The position numbers were made by a program, and so were the translations under genes. Positions 47,481-59,314 of a stretch of 64,000 bases of DNA are shown here, piece after piece (the stretch's first letter is position 1; each line of letters opens with the position of its first letter). A model generated the notes under the pieces. That model saw only the letters and a program-made list of their open reading frames with translations, was not told the origin of the DNA and did no database searches. Source of the stretch: Rhynchonema sp. JSB1_4 (taxonomy: Eukaryota; Nematoda; Chromadorea; Monhysterida; Xyalidae); assembly GCA_030248065.1 (NCBI GenBank), contig JASAMV010006625.1, positions 62,001 through 126,000 of the forward strand, read 5' to 3'.

Positions 47481-48855
47481 AATATTGGAAATTCAGTCTA
47501 TTGAGGTGATATGCTGCTGGGCTGTGCGCTTTTGATGTTGATAAAACGACATTTTGGGAATAGTCTCGCTTTGAAATGCAGACAACACGTAGCGAAAGGA
47601 CACAAAAACAACTGCACAACCCTTTTGTTGCATTGTTACATCTTGCAATTCAGAAACATGAAACCGTGAGCCAGGCTGCTCTATTTACAAAGACCGCATG
47701 AGCGGCATGGTAAGCTTAACAAAATATGGATAAAAAATTTATGAAGTTGCAGTGTTTCATTTGTTAAACCTCGGTTTGCATCTCATGAGCATTCACGGCG
47801 CTGTGCACGCAGCGTGCAAGCAAATTGGTTTTTAGTTTTTTTTCGCTCGGTATGTATTTTGCGGGCCTGGAATTGAGCTTCGTACCCACTCATTGCATAG
47901 GCGCTCCTGTCATTTTTTTGGTTTCAATTCGTCATCAGATTATGCGCAAATGTGAGAAGTGCTGCGTACCAAGACAGCGCTATCGCATGGTTCACAACGG
48001 TTGATGGCTTGCTTCTGGAGGGTGCTCCTTGGGTTCATTCCATTTTCACAGATGATATTGGTCGCACAATGACTTTATAAGAATTGGTCAACTTTTTTTC
48101 CTGAATCGTGAAGCAGGAAAGTGACGGGGCAATGACGTTGCGTTGCGCGATCGCACACAAAACATGCAACCAAGGGAATGTTTCAGACCCGCAGCAACGT
48201 GGGAGCACTGCTAGATTATTTTCAGCTGAAAATGTTTTGTGAGAATCACAAATAGCACAGTGGTTAAGAGTGACTGAACGTGAAAATCAGGATTGATTTG
48301 ATGAATTCTTATATGGTCATTGTGCGACCAATAGCAGAGTGCATCCATACCGACCAATCACCAGTGATTTGAACCAACATGGCACATTCTTCCAGACTTG
48401 CGCATCAGCTGCGTAACTAAGCTTATTCCTGCTAATGCACAACATCGAAAGAAAATCTAACGCAATTTCAACGAATGAAATTGAGCCCTTCCTTCCACGT
48501 TGGCAGCTTTTGTGCGCGCGAAAAGCGTGGGTCGTCGTATATTTCTGTCAGGATCTCGCGCAAAAACGGACGTTTCGTTCAGCTTCGTTTTGGTTCCGAC
48601 AGTTTTCATTTTAACTGCGCGGACGTGTGGTTTGGTTACAATCTTGATAAATATTAGACTCTTGACTTGACTTGACTTGACAATTGTGCAGCCAGAGCAA
48701 ACACGGTCTTACACATATGATACTCCGTATCCGTAAATTCCATCTTGTTCGTGTGCATGACGTACAGTGTACTGTACATAATCATACTGGCCGCACCAAC
48801 ATTGGGTTTACACTTCTGCACATGAGTGTCACATCAGCACCGCAGCTGTTGTCAT
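47481..48855. other. intergenic, no gene recognised
   Basis: No supported exons. Includes a short CTTGA pentanucleotide tandem near 48660-48680. Confidence 0.45.
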
Positions 48856-49309
48856 CAGGGTTGCGCAAAAAAACGACGGCGTTTTTTCTTAAAAAACGGC
48901 TGGCTCGCTTTTCGTTCCTTTTAAATTCTGAATTTCCTTGATTTTCTCTGATTTTTTAGGGAAAGTATCCTGATTTTCAAGGAAAATCAATATTTTGTCC
49001 CATTTTTTTCAAAAAAATTTCGACCAATTTTTACTTTGTCGAGATACGTCGATCTACGGAGTTTGCCTTTCAATGATGACCCCGGCCAAAAGTTGGTCCC
49101 ATGATGCGGGTCTGACATGGAATGTTAACAACTCGCTGGAAAAGGGTTGAAACCCGTTTATTTTGCTTCAAAACACATAGAGTTACTTCATTTAACCACG
49201 TTTTCTTCCCAACATGGGCGTGTTTCGGTCATTTGGACGTTTTTCCAAAACGTTTTTTTAAAAAACGTTTTAAAAAAACGAATTAAAAAACGTTTTTTGC
49301 CCAACCCTG
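48856..49309. mobile_element. hAT-type MITE with CAGGGTTG ends
   Basis: The ends CAGGGTTGCGCAAAAAA and inverted CAGGGTTGGGCAAAAAA are flanked by the 8-bp target duplication GTTGTCAT (48848-48855 and 49310-49317). The sub-terminal AAAAAACG/CGTTTTTT runs pair. No coding capacity. The relative at 10981-11686 has the same ends. Confidence 0.9.
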
Positions 49310-49394
49310 GTTGTCATTGCTTCATGCACGTGCATACGTACCTCACCGCTTGCCGTGGTCGTCCATGACTACTGTATGTGTATTATCGTCGGTA

Positions 49395-49672
49395 TCAGAA
49401 AAAAAACCAACCCCCACCTGAAAAAAAAGCCCCTCCACACAAGAAAAAAAAAAAACATACCAAAAAAAAAATAACAAAAAAAAAAAAAAACCACCAAAAA
49501 CAAAAACCCCCACCCTTCCATCAAAAAAAAAAATAAAAACTCCAAAAAGCCGCCCCCCCAAAAAAAAAAAAAAAACAAAACCCCCCCCCCACCCAAACCC
49601 ACAACCCCAAACACACACAAACCCCCCCAAAAAAAACCACCCCCACAAAAAACCACCCCCAAATCCTTTATG
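49395..49672. repeat. A/C-only low-complexity tract
   Basis: Almost exclusively A and C homopolymer runs on the plus strand, with very few T and G. The long minus-strand frame rich in Phe and Gly is a composition artefact. It abuts the fold-back element at 49728. Confidence 0.8.
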
Positions 49673-49727
49673 GTGTCTATTTACGTGAATCGGTTCAGCC
49701 GGGCGGTTCACATGTTTATTTGCCTGG

Positions 49728-51398
49728 TAGGGTCCCGGATAATAAGTGTCGCTTTCGGTGAGATTGTGTGCGTGGGCCGTAAGCTTTGTCAAACCAACGC
49801 TGCCGGCCATACAGTTCACTATAGTGTACACCATACCTGTTGGATTAGCGACTCGGTCAGGGCGTGCGAAGTGCAGCCCTTCAGATGAGGAGTGCGAAAG
49901 ACAAACGACGTCAAATGAGGCCTGCGACGTACACTGAGGCGTGCGAAAGACAAACTACGTCAAATGAGGCGTGCGACGTACAATGAGGCGTTCCATATAC
50001 ACTGAGGTGTGCCAAAATCGGCCAAGATGAGGCGTGCGAAGGACACCCGACGCCAAATGAGGCGTGCGAAAGACGTATGACATCAAATGATGTATGCAAA
50101 ACACAATCTACATCGATTGAGGCTCGCGAAAGTCACCCCGACTTCAAATGAGGCGTGCGAAAGTCACCCCCACTTCAAATAAGGCGTGCGAAAGTTACCC
50201 CCACTTCATATGAGGCGTGCCAAGTTCATTAGTGTATTATGCACCAATGACATCTGTAATGGCTTTTACCTTGCCGATATATGATGCGGCGTACCAAGTG
50301 CGTTTAAAATGAGGCGTGCGAAGTTCGGATTTTCGGAACTCGCTTATAAAGGCTTGTAGAGCGATTCGGAAATCAGTTCTGGAATCGATTCATTTTTGCG
50401 CGGCGCATATCTTGAGCCTGTGAAATACATTTGCGGCGCGCAATGTACAGTGAGACAAAAACGACAACAGTAATCGATGTAACATTTGTTTTGTGCCTCG
50501 CACGCCTCAATGTACATTGCACGCTTCAACTCGGATGTTTGTGGACGTCCACGGCGATGTTTAGACTGTGTTCTGACAACTGATCGAACTCGAGCAGACT
50601 GCAACTCTCCAACACACTAGTGCACTGACGGGCAAAAATGTTTCGCCAAATGCATATATAAGAGCAGCACCGCAAGCAACTGTTCCTGATCCGGATCGGC
50701 GGTGAGCGATCGATCGGTGATTTTTTGACTCCGAATTTAATTGTGGAGTCAATTAAAGACCTCAATTAATTAAAAAAGTACAAACCACGCGAAAATGAAT
50801 CGATTCCAGAACTGATTTCAGAATCGCTCTACGAGCCTTTATAAGTGAGTTCCGAAAATCCGAACTTCGCACGCCTCATCTGGCGTCGGATGTACTTCGC
50901 ACGCCTCACTGTAAACGTACTTGGTACGCCGCATCATATATAGGCAGGGTACAAGCCATTACTGATGTCTTTGGTACATAATACACGAATGAACTTGGCA
51001 CGCCTCATTTGAAGTGGGGGTGACTTTCGCACGCCTCATTTGAAGTGGGAGTGACTTTTCCACGCCTCATTTGCAGTGGGGGTTGTCTTTCGCGCGCCAC
51101 AATTGATGTCGGTTGTGTTTCGCACGCCTCATTTGGCGTCGGATGTCCTTAGTACGCCTGATTTGGTGTCTGATGTCTTTCGCACGCCTCATCTTGGCTG
51201 ATTTTGGCACGCATCAGTGTACTTGGCACGCCTCTGCGTACGTCGCACGCCTCATTTGACGCCGTTTGTCTTTCGCACGCCTCATTTGAAGGGCTGTACT
51301 TCGCACGCCACAAATCGAGTCACGCTTAAGTACTAACCGACCGAGTCACGAATTCTACAGGTATGGTGTACACTAATGTTTATTGCAACGGGACCCTG
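49728..51398. mobile_element. 1.67-kb fold-back element of GGCGTGCGAA units
   Basis: Two arms of about 675 and 610 bp (49728-50405 and 50788-51398) are mutual reverse complements. The outermost TAGGGTCCCG and inverted CAGGGTCCCG are followed by a shared GTGTACACCATACCTGT and CGACTCGGTC. Each arm is then a tandem series of ~30-40-base units ending in TGAGGCGTGCGAAAG-like words. The innermost block is CAGTTCTGGAATCGATTCAT. The centre (50405-50788) is unique. No transposase was seen and I found no clear target duplication. Confidence 0.88.
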
Positions 51399-52852
51399 AA
51401 ACAAATTTTTTCATTGCGGCTTAACGAAACTTGTTTCATAAAACCCTCAAAACACCACAGCTAGGCACATCCGGAAGGCCTATCCCGTCCGTTTTCATTC
51501 ATGTTTTTTCAGTATGTCGTGCAAAATTAATATCACCAAAAACCCCACTTTTTGCCTCGGGGAAATTTGCTAATCCGATAAAAACTGTCAAGTTTTGTTT
51601 TATGTTCTCACGTTTTAGAAAAGTTTATGAGCCACACGGCTTTCTCTGTACCGCACACCTAGTTTTATCATGTCCAGTTAGCTGTGCCATTACGGTATCA
51701 CAATGTTGGGTCATGTTCAACACCGAGGGTTTCTGTCCTGCTGTTCTCTGCTTGTTGTCCAAGTGAACACAACTAAGCCTCACCAACAAACCTTTGAAAT
51801 GTTGGTGAACATACATGGCGATACACCAAAACTTTGGCCATGTTTAGGCCAGCAGTGACCCATGTGGGTGGGATCAGTTTTTCTCATTTTCTGACCGGCA
51901 CAGAGCATCTATGGCGCTTGGCGCCCACACTGTGTTTGTGCAGCACAAAGCTGCCTGTTTAGTGGATGCACAATAGGGCTCCATGACCCAACGTCCAAAC
52001 CGTGTGTGTAGCAGCATGTAAGCCCTATTGATTTGGCATTGCAAACGCTCGCACGAACATATGCGTGAGCATAACGAGTGCGTATGTATATAGTACAACC
52101 CAACCCACAAGCATGGTTACTTGCGACGGCATACGTGCTGAAACCCAACCGCAAGCAGCGAAAAAAGTATGCGGCAAAAGCTACAGAGACGGGCTCGCCC
52201 AGCCCGTGGCCAAAAATGCGCTGCGCCCTGCCGCCGCCCTGTCTCTGTGAACTGACTGCTTTGAAACAAACACAAACCCCTTCTCTCCTCTTGGCTTTGA
52301 CATGATGAAGCTTCCTAGTCACACGCATTGTGTATCTCACTCAGTCTGTCCGGTTTTCATGCGTTTCAACCACATAGAGTACAAAGGCAAGGAAACGCGT
52401 TGGCTAACTGACTCTCGCGATAGTACCATTTTGGTTGCGGCGATTGGCTTTTTTCGGACAGTTTTCCTGCCCTTCCCCTAGCCGTGCACGCTCGATATTT
52501 CCGTTCACGGTTCAAGTATGAGAACCGATGCATACAAACGAGAAAGTGTTGGTTTTAGAGTAATTTTCGACGCGCGTGCGTTTAACTCTGCGTTTGTGGC
52601 TCACCTTATGGACGAGTACTTGTAGCTCTTTCCAAAAATTCACTGCTTCTGAAATTGAACCCAACAAGAGCGTGTTCCTAATTTATTGCTTCCTCGTCCC
52701 AGAGGAGGTGAATTGAAGTTTGACTCAGGCTATCTTATCAGCACTGCATACATTTGTGCTGTTGTTTTCTCCCTTATTCTCTCATTTTGCTCAGATTCTG
52801 AAAATCACACTGTCTCCATCGACGATAAACTCGAAAACCTTCCAAAATAACA
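51399..52852. other. intergenic, upstream of the four-repeat gene
   Basis: Short frames only. The gene at 52853 starts shortly after TTCCAAAATAACA, and no clear acceptor marks a trans-splice site. Confidence 0.4.
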
Positions 52853-55800
52853 ATGGATTGGCTGCTGAAGAAAAGCAAGGACGTGACGTCATCGTTGGAA
52901 CAAACCATAGAATCCACCACCAAGCAGGTAAACACTTCACAGTTGTTCGAAAGCCCATGTACCAATTTAGCGCACTCTGACGCCCAACAAGGCATTTTTG
53001 TCATGCATAGGTATGTAGGTATAACAAATCAGATAAGATCTTTTTACACACAGGTCAAAGAAAGTACAGGCGCAGTGACGCAACAGGTACAGTACAGATA
53101 GCGAGAAGGTGTTCCTTGAGGGTGATAGCAAGGATTGTTGTATTTTGTCACGAATTCATAAAAATGAATCAAACATGTGCCTTTTTGTTCGAATTCCCAA
53201 GATCGTCACAAAATGCAACTTTGGACTTACTGTGTACGGCGTGAGTGGGTCAGTGGGTCAGACGTGTGCACAAATATATTGAAACATCAACATCCTGTTT
53301 ATTCATCCCTGTCACAGGTGAAGACAGGTACAGGGACACTGACTCGACAGGTACAGTGCCCTACAGTCTCGATTGTATAAAGGGTGCCTTGCCGGGATTA
53401 CCGTCTGTTGTAATTGTGTGTTCGTCAAAGTTGTGTGGGGAAAACCGGTGTTGGTTTCGGAAACTAAAGCAAAATACAACAGCTTGGGATTCTCAGCTCG
53501 CTGCATTTTTTGGAAATAACTTCAGTACAGATGTGAAACATCAAAACAAGTCAGCTGGTGACCTCAAGCTTTGAGTGGTTTATTTCACATGCCCTCTTTG
53601 AAACATCAGCTAGATTGACACCATTTTCAAGATCACATGCTTGTGCATGAAAAATGTCAATTGCTTGATGTTTCACAAGAAACCCGTGAAATACAAGACC
53701 ACTTATCGTCATCATAACTTCATCCGTCACTGGTTACAAAACTTCCCCTGTGCCTATTTCAGGTGACCGCACATTCGGGCAGCGTACTGGATCGAGTGGG
53801 AAGTCTGGTGAAAAAGGACGAGCCAGCATTCCCCACATTCTGCATCACGTTTCGTTCACCTGATCTCATTAGTGTACTGCACGCAGAGGAGGAGGTGGAA
53901 AAAATGTTGCACGACACTCTCAACGAAATGAGACGGGGTTTGTTGAGGATGAGTTTCTCTTTTTGTAGTTCCATTGTAGTAAGCTTCCTTGTATGAGATA
54001 GGTTGTCGTGTTCTTTAATGTCATGACAGTCGAAATGGTGACCTGCTGCACCACTCGTCGTCTGTGAAACCAGCCCAAGCGGACGCCGCAGCGAACTGTC
54101 TGATCACAAACATGACACAAGCCATTCACCTTTCCAATTCAGGTGCAGTCGAGCGCACCGTCGACACCGCCAATGAGCACGCCGTGGTGTTCCAGATCAA
54201 AGGTGATCCGTTCACGGTGAAGTGTGACAAAGAGGAGGTTAGTATGAGTTACCTTGCACAATCAGGCTATCTCAAACTCAAATATAAAACTTTGACAATC
54301 ACCCGGACTCAGACAAGGACCTCACCTTCGCCGTTCAGGTGATCCACATCCGTCGCGTGTGCTGTGTGTGGCTGGAGAAATTGGCATCGATGGGCTGGAA
54401 ACCGATGGCGTCGGCCGATCTCTCGCTCGATGACGGTCTAACGTCGTGGTTTTTCGAGTACACCGGCAAACCGAAAGAAGTACACAACAAATTTTTGACA
54501 AACGTTGAAAAGAAATTCAGAAAAATTTGATGTTTCAGGTCTCGGACCGCGACGTGATTGCCTTGGCCGTTCAGGAATCGGATTTGTTGATTTTGATCAA
54601 CAACCGGCCTCCGTTGGTGCCGGCGTTGCAGGACGCTGTCGGTTGGTTCCCTTTTCGCACGTGAGGTTCACTGACAAGCTGATGTTTCCCAATTCCACCA
54701 ATTTTCTTGCAGGTGATCATGCACAAAAAGTCGAGAAGACGAAAACCGGCGATTTCACCATGAAAATCAGGGGCAATCCGTGGGATCCGACGACTCTAAA
54801 CGCGTTCGATGATGTTGGTTTTTTCAAACAGAAAAGCATTTTCACAAAATAATACGTTTTGTAAATATTTTCACAAATAAATTGCTCATAAACTTCCTAG
54901 TTTTAGGGCATGAAAGGTCGTCGAATTCTTCTCGAAGTGTTCAAGAACTTCGCTGCGCAAAACTATCAATTTTATGGACACGTCAACCTGCAATCCGCTT
55001 CCGACACGATCATGTTTGTCAAGGTAAGTTATCAAAAATATTTATTATAGTGCTCTGCACTGTTTACTGTTATTTTTCAAAATTAATTTATTTCCAGGAA
55101 CCCCGCCAAGAGATTATGCGTTTCGCCATGTTGTCATTAAACGGCAAGGACAAGATTCGATTTCTGGACATGCCTGAGAAGCACAGGAAACAAATTCACA
55201 AATGCATTGCTGAACACTGGCAACAGGGCGTGCAGAGCACTGAGGAGTATGAGGAGGTTAGGGGCACCTGACGGTCAGTTGAGTATTTGTGGCTTGTGCA
55301 CCGCCCGTTTATGAAAACAGGACCAGGTGAGCAACACTCATCTCAGTGGCGATACAGTGGTATGCTCAATAGACCATAAAGGTGGAGTTATACTTGTCCA
55401 TTTTGGGCTTGGAGACAATGAGCAATGTCTACAAGCCCAAAATGGACAAGTATAACTCCAGCTTAAATGCCAGATGAAACATTCAAACATTCCAACGCTG
55501 CAGTACGACGCATTCGAATACAAACTAAAGGGATGCCCCTGGAATTGTCGCGGTGACGAGGCCCTTCGAGCGCGCATCCTCATGGCCAACCTGCTACAAT
55601 GCTTGTATCAATGTGGATGGGGTGTAGAGGTCGGTAGGGGGTGCGGTGCCCAGGAACTTCGTCAATCATATTTGAATGCACATACTGATGCATACGTGAC
55701 GCACCAACCGGACGCTTTCAGGTGGCCCTCGATCTATCGGCCGATCAGGATGACAAATCAGTGTTTGTGCTCCGACCGATCACCGCATCCGGTATTGCTC

Positions 55801-57641
55801 GAACGTTTGCTAAACGTCGTGCGTGTTGCTTGGTGTTGTTCCATGTTGTTTATATTGTTGTGCTTGTTGTTGTTGTTTTCTGTGTCTTAGCCTGTCTTAC
55901 TACGCATTACAACATTGGTGTGTTGTGATCGATCCTGCTTTGTTTTGATCACGTGCCTTTTTGTGTTGAACGCTTATTTCGAGATCCACTGATGCCCCAT
56001 TTCGGCCAGTGCAGCTGCTTTTCCTGATCCACAGTCTGTGGAATTGCTTTACGTTTACTCGTTTTTTTATCTGCAAAAGTCTCGAAAGTTACGTGATCAA
56101 GTCAGGACTAGTTCGAAACCGGTCATAAATTATCCTTCCAAATTCAGCCTCCCCTTTTCCGTTCAGGCGAAACCAATCACGTCTGTCTGGCGCCGGTTGA
56201 GAAGAACAAGCTGCAACTGCTGAATGCTCCACGTGACATGTTGATCAAAGTCAAGGAAACAGTGCGAACAATGCTGAAAGCAAACGTGGATGCTGAAAGT
56301 ACGCAGCCACGTTTTGTTTGCCCAACAAACAACATGGCCTAGGACAATTCAAATGCATTTGATTGTTTCTTGCAAGTTTTGTAATTGACTTTACTTCTCC
56401 TTTGCTCACACACCGAGCCCAACTTTCCTATATCTCACCACGTCAGGAGCATTCCACAGCAAAAATGTGCCTGGTAAGCTGGATTATGGAAAGGGTTTCA
56501 AAAGTCCAGTCCTGCACAATTTATGAAGCACCGCACTGGGTGACAAACTCACTGAACAAAACCAAAATTGATGCTCACTTCAGGCCTAAAAACAAAGCTT
56601 GTGAAACATCAGCTATGACAGGATTTCCACCGTGAGCAACTGTGAAATCATAAGTATAAATGGCAGGTAACGGCGGGAGCCTTCAAAGCTGATGTTTCAC
56701 ATTCTCATGAAAGTGAGCATATTTGGTGTATAGGGTGGTTCAAAATAGCTTAGAAGCTATTTTTGACCCACCCTATACATATTTCTGTCTCAAGTGTGTT
56801 TCGTGGTTGAGACGTCTTTATGTGCATTGACACGCTGGGTGAAACGCTTGCTGATCAGAAACATTGATGTTCACCATTTATCTTACACATGGCGACGTTT
56901 CGAGAGCGGTTTTAAGGTTGAACCGGTTTTAATAACTGCTGCAAATGTTTTTTTCATAAGCGAATGCCACAAAAAGTCCAGTCAAACTCAACAGTCTTAC
57001 ATCCAATCAGTGAAACACTTTGTCCCCAAGAAAAATAATGCTTTCTGCCCAGAAAGGTCTCAGGGACCAAACGTCAAAAGTCTTATGATCAAGTGATTTG
57101 GCTTTACTCAGCTGTTGCAGCTTATTGTGGGGTGGTTGATGTGTCTAATCTTTATTCTTCCCAAGCAATCCTGCATTTCTATCGCTCAAGTCAGTATTCA
57201 CCGTCAACCACCCAACAATTGACCTATGATTCTGCACTCTCACCCCCCATGGTGGCAAAACTGGATTGATGGTTATGCAAGTCCCCTCCCTATCAAACCG
57301 CTTTGTTCGCTCTTTCCAGAGTCGCTGCAAATGGGGTGCTACGAGTGGACTATCAAGGGTACCCCGTGGGCGTGCGGGGGCAAAATTAATGACGATGGCA
57401 TAATGGCACGACACGTCATGACGGTCATGTTGGCCATCCTGAAGAAACAGGGTTGGAGACCGGTGGCCAGCGCCGATATTTCTGCCATAAGGTTCTATTT
57501 TTTATGTAGCTTTCATTAAAGTTTCATTAAACTTCTTAATTCGAGCCGATCACTTTTTTCTTCTTCAGGGAAATGAAAGGCTCGCCCAGTGACACGCATA
57601 CATTGTTCTTCCGATACGATTCCAAATTGGTGGAAACGTAA
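52853..57641 (+). CDS. four-repeat protein of unknown family
   Basis: Fifteen exons (52853-52927, 53054-53086, 53318-53350, 53763-53937, 54143-54237, 54339-54479, 54539-54641, 54713-54813, 54907-55023, 55098-55256, 55504-55629, 55722-55791, 56167-56298, 57320-57491, 57569-57641) join in phase to 534 residues, with no signal peptide. After a Ser/Thr/Gln-rich N-terminus come four copies of one domain: a strand F/Y-x-x-I-K/R-G-x-P-W/F (VVFQIKGDPF, FTMKIRGNPW, FEYKLKGCPW, YEWTIKGTPW), a helix, then GW with ADLS (GWKPMASADLS, GWGVEVALDLS, GWRPVASADIS), then an aromatic strand (SWFFEYTG, SVFVLRP, TLFFRY). Units 1-3 also have a ~40-residue tail that unit 4 lacks. The domain is not one I recognise; it could be a cytosolic binding module. 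Exons 2 and 3 are both 33 bases and encode similar VKxSTG/TQQ and VKTGTG/TRQ peptides, suggesting exon duplication. Confidence 0.78.
55383..55460. repeat. perfect 29-bp hairpin in an intron
   Basis: 55383-55411 and 55432-55460 are exact reverse complements (TGGAGTTATACTTGTCC outward) with a 20-base loop, inside the intron 55257-55503. No coding role. Confidence 0.9.
56728..56778. repeat. short hairpin in an intron of the four-repeat gene
   Basis: GTATAGGGTGG and CAAAATAGCTT on the left face AAGCTATTTTTG and CCACCCTATAC on the right, with one mismatch or indel. The loop is about two bases, so it would fold into a near-perfect stem. Confidence 0.75.
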
Positions 57642-57922
57642 CATTTCATCAATCTTGACATAAATTGGGCGACTTATAATCTGATAACGTTGCTTAACTT
57701 TTATTGTTTTTTAAACAGTTTCGATTGAATACAATTCTAATCCACTTCAAGCATTTTACGGTTGAAATATGAAGAACTTTGGCTCTCTATTTCACTTTGC
57801 GTGTGGTAAAAAGCGGTGTTTTGGTTGTGTGCGTAAAACTTTGCGGCTACTGTGAAAACGCAGTTCGGAATTTGTTAGGTTTAGTTTATTCATGATAATC
57901 TCATCTGTATGACATTCTGTGC

Positions 57923-58310
57923 CAGTGCTCGAACGGGATCCCTATCCCTGAAATTCTGATCCCAATTAATTCTCCGGATCCCGATCGATCGTTCTTATCA
58001 GTATTTTATCGGGATTATAGAGCTGCTAAATAGTGGAATTGTATCACTTTTTGTATGATATAGAACTGAGTATGACAATAGAAATGCTAAAAAATGGTCA
58101 ATTTTGCGTCTTTTTGTACAATTTGGCGCCGTTTTTTGCTGCGGATGTTTTGCAGCCCAACTGCGGGGTCCAAAAATGAAAAAATCATCGGTGAGGTCGT
58201 TAATATTGTGCCAAAAACTGTAATCCCGGTCCCGGTCCGGAAAATTTAAATCCCATTAAGAAATCCCGATCTCGATCCCGATCACAAAAAGCAATCCCGT
58301 TCGAGCACTG
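57923..58310. mobile_element. hAT-type MITE with 17-bp perfect terminal repeats
   Basis: The ends are a perfect inverted CAGTGCTCGAACGGGAT. The flanks TTCTGTGC and TTCCCTGC agree at 6 of 8 bases, compatible with an aged 8-bp duplication. The interior repeats ATCCCGATC-like words and an AT-rich core. Same family as the short copy at 41886-42013. Confidence 0.82.
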
Positions 58311-59314
58311 TTCCCTGCTAGTCGTCGAACGAAGCTCTGATTGGCATAAGATGTATTTTCTGGATTCCGAGGTCTTCTTACAGGTTGGCTGGTATTGGAT
58401 GTGTTTCATTAAAGCACAAGTAAGTAACATAAAATTAAAAATTCAACAAAATTTTTCCGTCGTTTTGATCTCGTACATTGTGTGACCATGTTTTCAGCTC
58501 TGCCAAGCACACTTGTGATGTTGTCTTGTTTATACCTGAAATGTCATACCGATGTCATTGCTTTGTGATCGCGCGCTATACTTTCTATTCAGGATAACTA
58601 TTATCACATTACTTATGAATGGTGTATATTCCTTATTTTTCATAATTTGTTTATTCACGGAACAATTTCTGTCAAAAATAAACGGCTTTTCGATCAAACA
58701 AGATTCGGCAGGGTGTGTGTGCGCAATTGTAGATACGCATATTTGCAAAGAAAAGCTCTACTCGTGATTTTTTACTGTTATATGTACGTCCGGAATAATT
58801 GAAAGAAAATTTTTGGACATTCCCTTTCAAACGTAACACCTGGATTAGGTAATGTTGTAGCACCAGTTTAATAACACATCTGTGCACAGAAACAAAACGC
58901 TCATGAAGATGACCTGTTGACCTAAACGTTATCAGTTACGCATCCAGACCGTAACAGATACAGAGTTTGGGAAAATTTGGTCATTGCATATACTTTATTG
59001 AATTTCAACTTTTTTGTGACAGATGGATAGTTCAAGAATTTTATCGGCTCATGAATCTGATATGGTCAACATTGTAACAAGAAAGACGTAACGCACAAGT
59101 CGTGGCATGGGTTGGGTAGCAATTACTCAGAAAAATTGGGTGTAATGACCATTCTCATATCACTGACCCCAATCTCGTACACTTTCATGGATTTCAGCCT
59201 AACTTTTTATTTTGATATGCAATTTTATTCCAATAGTTTTAAATTTTTCAAGCAATCGATAAAAACAAACACAACAAATTTTCTTTCCAGTAAATTAACC
59301 ACATCCCAACGAAG
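58311..59314. other. spacer upstream of the sushi-like gene
   Basis: No gene evidence. An acceptor-like TTCTTTCCAG at 59281-59290 lies 24 bases before the start codon, a candidate trans-splice site. Confidence 0.45.

Noticed and set aside
49343..49834. 163-codon Phe/Gly-rich minus-strand frame
   Set aside because: Arises from the A/C-only tract; no plausible protein composition.
52065..52340. Overlapping frames on both strands near 51909-52340
   Set aside because: Mutually shadowing frames with Cys/Arg-rich random composition and no gene context.
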